From positions 7,519,433 through 7,583,432 of the forward strand of contig NC_052676.1 in the NCBI RefSeq assembly GCF_016802725.1: a stretch of 64,000 nt of DNA. The letters are read 5' to 3'. Shown here in pieces: positions 51,160 to 61,640 of this stretch. Every line of letters begins with the position of its first letter. The stretch's first letter is position 1. The position numbers were made by a program, and so were the translations under genes. The stretch is from Solenopsis invicta (taxonomy: Eukaryota; Arthropoda; Insecta; Hymenoptera; Formicidae). Below the pieces are notes generated by a model. That model was not told where the DNA came from. It was given only the letters and a program-made list of their open reading frames with translations, and did no database searches.

Positions 51160-51593
51160 ACATTATTTCCTATCTATCGCTCTTGTTCCGGAGCTTATCT
51201 TCCGCCGGATAAACGGCAAAGCGGCCCGGTGGCGCGTGCTCTTCTTCCCGAAATTTGCATAGTGCGAGCGATGCGCGTAATCAACGACCATCCGACCGGG
51301 GGGGAAGTCACCCACACGCCTTCACCGAACGGCGCGTTATCGGCGAACTCGTGCGCACACGCGGCGCAGATATAACCGATCAGCAAGAAGGCGCTCGAGT
51401 TATAGCGCTCGAGATACTTCCCGGGGGCAGGAACTCGGCCGATTTTTCTCAGCCGGCGCAGATCGCACGCGCGTGAACGCCTTCGTTCGATCGAACGACT
51501 TTCACACGATCGGACGAATCCCGCTCGTCGCGGCACGCGATCGACGAGTGTTACACGCGCGTTTCGGATATTCGTCGATCACACGGCGGCACC
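51160..51593 (+). promoter_or_regulatory. GC-rich leader and likely promoter of trehalase
   Basis: The composition changes sharply here from AT-rich to GC- and CpG-rich, ending just after exon 1, which is typical of an insect promoter/5' leader patch. GCGCTCGAG occurs twice (51391-51399 and 51405-51413), separated by TTATA; CTCGAG is self-complementary. CGTTCGATCGAACG (51484-51497) is a perfect 14 bp palindrome. An in-frame TGA at 51474-51476, with no ATG between it and 51594, supports the chosen start. No convincing TATA box or initiator was located, so the transcription start is unknown. Confidence 0.6.
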
Positions 51594-51703
51594 ATGACTG
51601 TCGCGGTTTTCGTGATCACCCTTGTGATCGCCCTGAGCGACTCGGTGTCGATAGCGCGTGTCATCCGCGCCACCTCGTCCGGCCCGGAGGATCTCTGTGA
51701 TAG
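51594..51703 (+). CDS. Treh: Trehalase, coding exon 1 (signal peptide)
   Basis: First coding exon of an insect trehalase (alpha,alpha-trehalose glucohydrolase, glycoside hydrolase family 37), which splits trehalose into two glucoses in the secretory pathway, at the cell surface or in haemolymph. It encodes 36 residues plus two bases of the next codon. Residues 3-14 (VAVFVITLVIAL) form a hydrophobic signal peptide core, with plausible cleavage after SIA at residue 21. The exon ends EDLCD, the Cys before the conserved YC motif in exon 2. The start is supported by an A at -3 and an upstream in-frame stop. The donor is AG|GTGAGTG. On its own this exon would not be identifiable; phase and the join to exon 2 (CDSQVYC) make the case. 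Confidence 0.8.
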
Positions 51704-52296
51704 GTGAGTGAAAGAGCGTATCGTCGACGTATTTCGCCCCCGCACGTGAAACAGGACTGAAGAATCTATTACCTCTCCGTCTGGTCCCGTCTCACATAAA
51801 TTTGACTGAGTCTTCGTTATTTGCTTTATCGATCGTTTGCTCAATCGATCGCTTCCGGGAACGTGTTGATTTTTCAAAAATGGAACGTTACACTTTTGGC
51901 ACTCGCTTTTTTAGTGTTTCCCCTACCCCTTCCCATTTCGTTTCTCAGGAGTTCATGTAAAAGGGATTTTTATTTCTCCTCCTATCACAAACGTTTTACG
52001 TTTATCTTTTAGTGTCTTTTTTTATCTCTTTCACCAGAGGGTTTTTGAAAACATTTGGACAGAAAGCAGGAATACGAATTCCTCATAAATAAGAATGAGC
52101 ATTTACAAGATGTAATGCTAATGATATTTGAAGATGCACAGAAAAGAATTAGTGTCAATTTCGTAATTATCGCATTTTGAGATGTGAACGAGAATATAGA
52201 ATCTTCCCTTTATGAGTTTGTTAATCTTAAGTTTCAGCAAAGTGTCCCCTCCCCCCCCATTATAATAGTCATTTAATTCTTGCTTTGAAGATATTA

Positions 52297-52417
52297 GGCC
52301 TGTTCTTTTTAGCTAAACTAGCTGCACTAGTTCAGAGTTTATCTTTCTTCTTTTAACGTGAAGGGAAAAAGATAAACTGTGAACTAGTGCAGTCAGTTCA
52401 GCTAAAAAGAACAGACC
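52297..52417. mobile_element. Hairpin MITE with TA target duplication, in intron 1
   Basis: The left arm reads GGCCTGTTCTTTTTAGCTAA then CTGCACTAGTTCAGAGTTTA; the right arm is the inverse of nearly the same sequence (GGTCTGTTCTTTTTAGCTGA then CTGCACTAGTTC). It is flanked by TA on both sides, which fits Tc1/mariner-type insertion. About 120 bp with high arm identity, so it is probably young. No coding capacity. Confidence 0.82.
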
Positions 52418-52653
52418 TATTGTTATTTCTCGTCCGATATATGTTTCTTCTCGACTCGTAAAAATTACTATTGAATAAAAATTAATATATTCTTCTTGAT
52501 AAAATTACAAAATTAAAAAAAAATAAAACAAATTGATAATGCTCAAGACGCTCGTGTGAATACAATTTAAAATCACAAACAAGTAATGGGGTCAAGAGTC
52601 CGTGTTATATGCAAGGGTCAATAAACAAAAACATTACTAATTAAATATAATAA

Positions 52654-52700
52654 ACGAACCTTTCGACGTTTCAACCTTTAATTAATGGTCTTCTTCAGTG
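52654..52700 (-). repeat. Fragment resembling the end of a Penelope-like retroelement
   Basis: On the minus strand it reads CACTGAAGAAGACCATTAAT then AAAGGTTGAAACGTCGAAAG then GTTCG. A CTGAAGA-GACC-loop-GGTT-GAAACG layout is familiar from arthropod Penelope-like element termini, which can carry hammerhead-type ribozymes. Here the helix spacing has one extra base compared with a canonical core, so ribozyme activity is doubtful. The family call rests on motif memory only. Confidence 0.35.
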
Positions 52701-53150
52701 TACAACAAATCTCAAAACCTGTAACAAAATGTAATAATGTTTGTAATGTTGTAAACAAAATTCTTTCATTTGAACAAGTTACATTTATTTAAAGTCATGA
52801 AATTCATTAAAAATTTTTTTATTTTTATGTATGAGACAACGATTGTTAAACTGAATTAGTTGTGCTTAAAAAATTTTAAATTACTAAATAAAGATAAGAT
52901 AAATTGTATGTAAATGTATACTAGATAAAATAAAAATTTAAATTTATTAATCTAGATAAAATGTAGTTGTAGATAATATTTAAATAATATTGCTATCAAA
53001 CAAAATTTAGGATATTGAAAAAATATTTTTATTTCTACAATATTTTTATTGCTAAATCTTTATTTTTTAAAAACACAAGTTCTCCAAATAATTTAAACAG
53101 ACAAAAAAAGATTCCTTCTTTGATTTAAATCAATGCACAGATAAAAATTA

Positions 53151-53452
53151 CACGGAGAGAAAAGTTTAGGAATATTAGCCACAAATATAATTCATTCAAC
53201 TATTGTATATCTTAACCATGTTTTAACAAATGATTAGGATGTGTTTGTTTTCTTGAAATTTGAGACTAAAAACAATATATACTTGAGTCTCATTATTATT
53301 TACATTATCTTAGATAATTTAAAAAAGGTAACACTTCTTTTATCTAAGATACAGATAAAGATTATATGTCTATTATAATAATTTAATAAAAATAACATGA
53401 AGCAATTTCATTATCTAATTTATTTTGTATATAATCTAATTTTTTTTCTGTG
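53151..53452. mobile_element. TA-target MITE with CACGGAGAGAAAA end, in intron 1
   Basis: The left end CACGGAGAGAAAAGTTTAGG and the inverted right end CACAGAAAAAAAATTAGATT are each flanked by TA (53149-53150 and 53453-53454). The ends resemble those of the family A element at 4456-4972. The interior is AT-rich, contains TTATCTTAGATAATTTAAAA and does not code. Confidence 0.6.
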
Positions 53453-56445
53453 TATAATCTCGTGTGAATAATCCAACGGTCTTCTTTTTCTTTGGTAAAC
53501 CTTTTACTCGGATAGTCTTTCTTTTATCTTCAAAATTGTTTCGAAGGTATCTTGATGTTTTTTACATGATAAAGCAAATATGAATATACCCCACGAGCCA
53601 CGAGCCCACGCAAAGTGATCTGGGCATTGTTGAGAAGCTTGTTATGCAGTCACTTGGAATATTTTAGCGATTCCTCGGCTATTCGGTTATTCACAGCATG
53701 TGAAACTTTCGCCATTGTCTCAAGACGACACAAACGATTGCACTCCTCATTTGGAACACTTATCGCACGCTACGGGAGATAACTTCTTGATAAATGTTTG
53801 TTTACAATTCTCCGATATGTACTTTTACCTGTTATGTACTTGTTACTTTCGTACCTTCTGCGACTTTCGACGCTATATATGTATCAAACTTACCTCTGCT
53901 ACACTTCGTAATTATTTATCAAGTAGATAAGGGGATACTTAAACATTCTACGTACTTTGTTAACGATTGTTGTTGATTTAGTTATTGAATTAAGCTAGTT
54001 ATTTTAAGTTGCTCGAAGATTAGTTTAAGCCGTGGAAGACTAATCAAGAAGTTACAAGTTCCATTAATTGATTAGTTTCTTCCATGACTGTACGGTAATG
54101 TAAAATTAATCATGATGTAGTAACATAAAATGTGTCGCGTATACGATGGTCTAAAATTCATTTGTTTATTCATTGCAGAAGTAAAACGTAACAAATGGAA
54201 TAAATTTATTAAAATCGTATAAACTATTGTATAAGACAAGTAAAGAAAGTCCATATGTTTCCTTATATTAAAAACGGTTCTAACGAAGTTATAATAAACA
54301 TGGAAAATAAATTTACATTACTTTTAATTCACAAGAAACTTAATCGTATAATATTTCTCCTAATTCTTCTATATAATTTTCCGTCTCCTGTATTTCTACT
54401 TGATTCTTCAAGCTACAGTAAAATGGCAGTATTTTAACATTTTAATATAATCTTCTAAATATGCCGTGACAGAAACGCTAATGAATACAATTAAATTATA
54501 AGTGATTTAAGAATCTTGAAGCATAGAATTTAAATTAACTTCTTATTATGAAATTAAATCTTTTTAATATTGCCATAAAATGTAATTACTTCAGAAATAA
54601 CGGAATGGAAATGTACGTTCACATTTATTTTATCTTAAGAAACATATAGCATTTAAAACACACACACACAAATATGCTGCATGCGTTTTTTTCTATGTGT
54701 ACTTTAACTCTATCATCTTACTTCTGTAATGATCTATCTTTCTTTCTCTCTCTTGTCACTTCTCGTGTCAAATAAAATCATTCCATAAAATTAATGAGTC
54801 ACGATAACGGCTTATCTGCTAGTAACCCGATAATGTTAGCATACGTTCGCACTTTGTAGACGTGCATCACCAGCATTACTTCGTCAAACGATCGATAGAA
54901 CCACGAGTGAAAGTCATTTGTTTTACTTTCTTTCGGTGAGGTCAAACTTCCCGCGTATGTTCTACCGATGGCTTATCGATAAAGTTAATGACGATATAAT
55001 TTTTCATTATAGGTTTCCTTCTCCATCAACATTGATTAACTGTAAATACAATTTAACAGCTTCTTCTTGGAACAATAACTGCAATAAAGGAAGTGATGAG
55101 AGTAATAATTTTCAAATATGCCTTCTGCTGATATTTTTAGAAATAATAAAACAAACGCTTCAGAAATATATGCGTCGGCAGACGAACGGTATTCACGTCG
55201 GCGTTGACAAAATCAATCTTTCGCATTTGAAAAACAAAATTCTCCGAGAAAGGGGGAAGGTGCCAGTTTTTTTCTGGCCATGTGTCGGAACGAAATATGA
55301 AATTTTCCGATTCATGAAAGTTTCATCTACACACTCGTATATTCGGGGTTTCTTCTTTACTCTTCCGAAGAGAGAAACATCAAGCGTCCGTTAATGGTGT
55401 TTTATCTTTTGGAAAAAAAAAAAAAAAAACGTTCAAGAGAAGCGCTCGTACGCTCCGTTTGCGAGAAGTGAGAATTACGGATTTACGGATTCCAATTTCT
55501 TATATCGCAATTCCTCGAGGAGAAACTCTTGACTCCTCGATTCTTCGTATCTTTTAATCCGATAAGATCCTACGATACGCAGCCATGGATACGTCACTGT
55601 TCAATTCATTGAGAAACTGAGCACACCCGATAGTATTAAGACGTATTGATAAGATTTCCTTTAATGATTATCAACGTGAATCACATCAAGGGAATTAGGC
55701 GCGAGAGATATTAGTAACATTTTCACAAGAAATAATTGGTCACTTTGTGCAGGAAGAAGCAGTGTTTTATACTTTCGTTATTTTAAGCGATTATTGCGGA
55801 CAAGATAGGAGTAAAACGCGTTTATTGAATGCATCAGTGAATAATCGATTAGAGTATTGTTAGTTGAGTCAACTTTTTTAATTAGAAATACTTTGGAAGT
55901 ATCTGTAAAATGTTTATACAGAGTAGAATAAGCATTTTCTCCCCCTCCCCCCTCTTTCTCTCTCTTTGTTTATCTTTTAACAATCTAAAATGCAACAAAA
56001 AAATAGGCAGCTAACTACCTTACATCCTTTATGGAACCTCAAGTTTTAATGACCAAACTGCGCTGTTACACTCTATGAGTAAAAATAAGAAAAAAGTATT
56101 ATGCAAATAAAATCTGTTGGTAAAAGCTTTATTAAAAGTTATAACAAAAAGTAAAATGTTTTGTTAGAATGAAAGAAATCCGCTATTATTATTGATGAGA
56201 TTGGATAAAATCCATTTATTAATATTTTATTTAAAAAAATTGTTAGAGTTGTTTGATCGATTTGTCCATTATAATATTTATTACATTCTTTATGTTTACA
56301 TTTTTTACGTTATTTTAATTATCTTTTCTTTCTGCAACTTTTTAATAAGAAATTTGTATGGATTTTTATTTATATAACATTTTTTCTTAAAAGATTGATA
56401 TTTTTTCTTAATTTTATCAATAAAACATTTTGAAGTAATTCGGAT

Positions 56446-56560
56446 TTGTGTGCATGTGTGTGTCCGTGTGTGTGGGGTGTGGGGTGAAGGGATGAGAGGG
56501 TGGATAGATGGGTAGGCGGGCGAGCGTGCGCGCACGTGTCGTGTGTTGTGTGTATGTACA
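56446..56560. repeat. TG/G-rich low-complexity segment
   Basis: Degenerate (TG)n with G-rich interruptions such as GTGTGTGGGGTGTGGGGTG, then GCGGGCGAGCGTGCGCGCAC. Overlapping open frames here are by-products of the repeat. Confidence 0.75.
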
Positions 56561-58888
56561 AGAGAGTCAGCAAAACTTTTTACCACGTTTTTTTTATAGT
56601 CAATCAATTTATACAAAGTATACCGAAACATATAAATTTCTTCAAGAGAAGTATAATAACTATAATAAATTCAATATGTTACTTTATCCTGTTAATCCAG
56701 GTAATTACCTTTTTAAAAATCTTAAATGGCAATACATATCAAGAAGCACATTGTTTTATAGATCTTACAACTTTTTCAATAACCGTCGCTTGTTTTTTAT
56801 ATTTAAGAGAGTATTTGTCAAGAAGTCGCGTTTAAAAGTTTTACGTCGGTGTTTATAGTCAGTTTTTATATTTAAGACCGTCTTAAGCACTTCAAGATGT
56901 CATAAACTAATCACAGAGCCGTATTAGCATTTTAAAGCGGCCTGTAGACGATTGATAACATTGTATAATAATATTGACCGTCTAAAGGCTGCTTAATTGA
57001 TTTTCCCGGAAATCTGAAATATTGGAAAGCTTTAATTATTTTATTCGCAAGAATAAATAGACGTTTCAGAAATATTATATTCATTTTTTATAGCCTAATT
57101 CCTCAATGTGATAAAGTTATTTCTGGAAAAGTTTTATATGTTACATCTTCCCTCAATTCACATTAATACCATGATTTTTCTATATTCTCCATATTAAAGT
57201 ATTAAAGTTATTAAAAAAATTAATAGGTTACCAGGTACTTTTTTCTGACATTTTTTTAACATAAAAATTTTAATACAAAATATTTTATAAATCAATTTTT
57301 TTCTAACTGTAGATCATACAACTTTCGTCTGAATTTTTTCTAAATCTACTTCTCTTTTAAATTCATTTTCGTGTTGTTTCAGTTGATTAAAATGAGATAC
57401 TAAGATTGTTACATATAAATACTTAAATATTATGAGAAGATTAATTGAGTTTTTAGGTTTTCACTTTTTTTTGTCTCATCTCTAAAAGGAACATTTTAAA
57501 AACCTATTAAAAACCTCAGAACTTACTTGCGTTCATATTCTGACATTTTGCTTTATTAAAAACCATTCAGTTTCGTATTGAAAGCTATTTTCTCACAATA
57601 TCAAATATTAAAACGATTGTATTAAATGATAAAAGCAATCAATTTTGTTACTGTATTTCTCGTGACTCTGGTTTTTCTATCAGCTCGATAAAGTTCGAGA
57701 TGAAAAATGAGGCGTGATCTTCCGTTGCACATCAGCATTTCTTCTTGGTACAAGAGCAAAAACGTTCGCCCAGTATTTTGATGATCCTCACCGGAAAACA
57801 ATGAGTCATGCAATAAAAGCAACTTCGCACTTTTTGGAACGTGTAGATTTTCTTACTCGATTTTATGATAGGGTTCGTTTCGGGAAATCCGAAGTTTGCA
57901 TCGCGTCGACATCGACGTTGACGTAGCTGTCGCGGAAAAATAACAAGTCTCGTTCAAGTTTTAGTTAAAGTTGTCGCCTCGCTTGAAATTGTTGAGACAG
58001 GCCCTTGGTCATCGTTAGAAAATATCGACATTCGGTATCTTAAGAGAAAACAGTTGATTGGAAAAGTTCCGTGGAGAACAGTGAGAAGGAATGTAAGTAA
58101 TGCTCCGTAGAACGTTAAGTAGAGCTATCAGATAACTTTTTAGCTACAAATTGTATTACAACGCGATTTTCAATTCTGTCCCCTCCCCCCAAGCGAAAAT
58201 CGGATCGAATAATATCGCTTCGGAAGTTTGTCAATTTTCAATATAACACGTCTCTCAATATACACCTTTCCGCTAAGTACATACATAAGGATTAATGTTT
58301 TAAAATATGTAGGCACACACTCTTATTTTTATCCTTGTCTGCTCGTTTGGTTTATGAAAACCTCAGTTAAACGGAAAACGTACGCTATGCTCCTTCGAAA
58401 AATGCCTCGAAGAATGTTACATATTTCGTAAAATAAAAATTAATGAATGTGAATGTTCCCCTTTATACTCTCATGCGTTCCGTTGTCCATGAGGTAATTA
58501 AATGATATGACAAAATTAAGCTTTGTAATTTGAAAATAAAAAGTAAATTCGTGCGTTCTCGTCTCGTCTTTAATTACACTTACAATTAACTCTGACATTT
58601 AATTTGCGAACGCAAAGACCATATGCGTTTGTTTAAGTATGCGGTTCGCGCGCGGATGGCAAATACAGAGCGCATGAATTCATTAAGATGTTATTTTCAA
58701 CGTGGCGTACAATTCGTGCGAGAGAGAGTGAGAGAGAGCCGTAGTTGCGCGCACTGCACTTTCAGAAAGAGGCAAAATTTTATTGCTTGTTTAGTCCTTT
58801 GAGTCTAATTAATCAAAGGGCTCTGTTCCTTAACACCAAATTATCTTGTAATTATTCGCGCCGTGAAATAAATTCCCATGTACATACA

Positions 58889-58981
58889 GCAAGCTGACGT
58901 TATTTGTCTACAATTTAACGTCAAAATGTCATCAGAGACATTATTTTGACGTCAAAATGACGACAAATAACGTCAGCTTGC
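58889..58981. repeat. Near-perfect hairpin MITE in intron 1
   Basis: GCAAGCTGACGTTATTTGTC at the left end is matched exactly by its inverse at the right end. Inner arms share TTTAACGTCAAAATG / TTTTGACGTCAAAAT-type sequence around a short centre (ATCAGAGACATTA). 93 bp overall. The very high arm identity suggests recent origin. CpG-containing ACGT/GACGTC motifs recur within it. Confidence 0.78.
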
Positions 58982-60112
58982 TACCTGGTTTATCAGCTTT
59001 GCGTATATAACGCATTGATTGCTTTACATTAACCTTTCCCTGCAAACCCGAGGTAATTCGCGTCAGATCGATTTATACCCATCAAAGTTTCTCAAAAACT
59101 TTTCCCATCCCTTATTCCATAAAAAAGTTTCTAAAGGGTACCTCTGTGCCGGTGGTAAAACCGGTGGCGAAGTCGTCCATTTTTTAGTGGACAACATCAA
59201 GTTGATTTCTGTGTCGAACAGGATTGCTATTTTTTCGGTGAAAGTAAAAATTTTGTAAGAATTGTAAGTAATATGTCTTCAAACTGTGTTAACGTCTGAA
59301 TGTCTGTTTTCATTTGAAAATTATTGTCTTTCGAAAGAAAATTTTTAATAGTAAAAAACTTGTTAAAAAAATAGATTTGAAAAACGGATTTCGAGCGTTG
59401 AATCGTGTTACGCGAGAGGAAGACAAGTTCTTGAAGAAGACGCATTTTTGCATCAAAATATTTTTTTAAATGCTTTTTTTTTTATTTACCCGTTATTGAA
59501 AATCATTTATCTTTATGGATCCGTATAATTATACTTTTTGGAGATTTTAGAGTTTCTGTATTCTTTTTTCAAATCTTCATGCTAAACTAGAAAAGTTTAG
59601 AGTCATTATTTTTATATGCACCTATTGTATAAAAAGTTACAACCTTTTAAATTAAATAACTCTTTTATCGAAATTGCGAAATTAATTTTCGATGATTAAA
59701 TTAGACTTCCTTTTAAAATAAAGTAGATGTTCGTTCCAGAAACTCGCAAGGAAGTTTATTTGAAGTGGAATTTTTTTTCAAACACTTTAAATGAAGAGTA
59801 CCGAACGTGAATAATAATAAGTTCGTATGAATAGATGTCGTTTTTCACATTTGAAGGTTAATTTATACCCTTTGCGAGATGTTTTGTCCGTTTTAACAAC
59901 GATAGCAACTGTTTTTCCGTTACCGCCAACTGTAACTGCGTTGACACAGTTGCATCAAATGCACTTTTACCCACCTGTCGAACGCACTGCGTCACGTACA
60001 CTGTGAACACCGTTGCGTACAAACGAACGTCGAATTAACTATTTTTACCTAATTGACGATGTTTGTTAATTATAGTTTTCACTTACACGTGTCTCGCTTT
60101 ATTGATTTTCAG

Positions 60113-60229
60113 CCAGGTTTACTGCGATGGACCGCTGTTGCATACGGTGCAGCTCGCTGGAATTTTTAACGACAGCAAAACCTTCGTGGACCTTTACCAG
60201 TTGCACAATCCGGAAGTAACCATCCAGAA
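60113..60229 (+). CDS. Treh: Trehalase, coding exon 2 (start of GH37 domain)
   Basis: Joined to exon 1 in phase, it gives SQVYCDGPLLHTVQLAGIF then NDSKTFVDLYQLHNPEVTIQ. The pattern (I/V)YC.G.LL.T(I/V)Q.A...DSKTFVD is the conserved N-terminal signature of animal trehalases; in known enzymes the conserved Cys and DSKTFVD segment lead into the (alpha/alpha)6 barrel. The exon is 117 bp, so its phase is symmetric (2/2). The acceptor is TTGATTTTCAG|C and the donor AA|GTAAGTTA, both strong. The trehalase signatures that carry the catalytic residues would be in later exons, none of which is found before the window end. Whether this is the soluble (Treh-1) or membrane (Treh-2) form cannot be told without the C-terminus. 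Confidence 0.9.
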
Positions 60230-61606
60230 GTAAGTTAACATCCGTTTTTCCAAAGACGAAAGGATCGAAACGTATAACAAACTTAATATCCTTTTATCTC
60301 TTTTAAAGAACGAGATCAGAACTGATTTATTTATACTTTTCTGTGTCATCTTTTTCGATTCGTTCAATCTACTTCCTTTGCGGATTTTATATGGCTGTAC
60401 AAAACAAGTTTTCATCTTTTGAGCTTTTGAAATGCCTTACTTGTGAAGTCACTTAAGGCAGGAGTTGAAGTGATAGAATGTTGAAATAAGATAAATCACA
60501 TCTCCCGAGAAGTACCAATTATCTGTTCGCGTATAAGAGATATACGTGTATATAGCTTCTGTCACAGTGCTTTTAAATAAAAAAGATGAATTTTCAGACA
60601 AATTAATAAAATTTATGAAAGCAATTTTTTAGAAGTTACAAATTAAATTTGAAAGAAATCCTTACGGAGAGAAGTTTAATTTGCTTTCGTCCGCCAGCGT
60701 CACTGCAAAATTTCAAATTTATGTAATTTAGAGTTTATAAAATTTTCCGGCAAATTTCTCTCTCATATTGTTGAATTTTATATCCTTTTGATGTAACATA
60801 TTGCAATAAATGTATAGCTCTCTGCACTCATCATAGAAATTAAAGCTCTGAAAGAAACTAATAATAAATGTAAATAATCGTAAAAATAGTTTATGCATTT
60901 CAAACGTGTAAATTTACATAAATTTTGCCAGTATTTACATCTCTTTGAAATCCATTTTGTAAAATACGCAATGACCTAATAAACACTCTATGTGTGCTTA
61001 CGAAATTAGACATATAAAAAAAATATATGTATATATCTTTCGTGTATATAATATACGTATGTATAAATACAATAATGTACATATAGTTTACATATATATA
61101 CATATGTCATAAACGCAGATTATTTTATGAATTCTAAGTAATTCTAAATCTTTACGTACATCAAATATTTGGCATTACGATTTTCCTATTATTTAAATGA
61201 CATTATTTCTAACAAAGCGGAAAGTAAACTTCCTAACAACAGAGCATTTTAGTGTGTTGACTAAATAAAGAGGGAGAAGAGCAGATTCCACCGTATATAA
61301 ATGAAATTTAGCATAGTTTTCCTTTCTCTCTCTCCTTCTTCCATTAGTTTATTGTTGAAATGTCGAGAATAGTTGGAACGTCGAGAGCAATATGCAGTTT
61401 GCAGTATCATTTCAAATTCAAAATAATATTAAAATGATCTAAAAAATAAGGCAATGGAAACAAAATCGAGATAATCTCGATAATTGAAGAGAAAAGCTGC
61501 GTCAGGAATCAAATGGAAAATTTGAGCACGATATTGCAGATAATGTTTGATTTAATTTTAATAAATGAGTGTTATCACTTCATTTATACCTTTTTGTGTA
61601 AAAAGC

Positions 61607-61640
<34 letters not shown>

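Larger units (their letters stand above)
51704..60112 (+). other. Trehalase intron 1 (8.4 kb)
   Basis: Begins GTGAGTG and ends with the pyrimidine-rich GTCTCGCTTTATTGATTTTCAG. It interrupts the coding frame after the second base of a codon. It holds MITEs at 52297-52417, 53151-53452 and 58889-58981, a retroelement-like fragment at 52654-52700, a poly-A run near 55413 and a TG-rich section at 56446-56560. The longest open frame (ATG at 54957 to 55394, about 146 codons) shows no domain. GC-richer spots lie at 54780-54960 and 57900-58870. No other exon is recognised. Confidence 0.75.

Noticed and set aside
51195..51877. Open frames of about 110 codons on the minus strand around trehalase exon 1
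   Set aside because: They overlap the GC-rich leader and exon 1, lack domains, and are expected in CpG-rich sequence where stop codons are rare.
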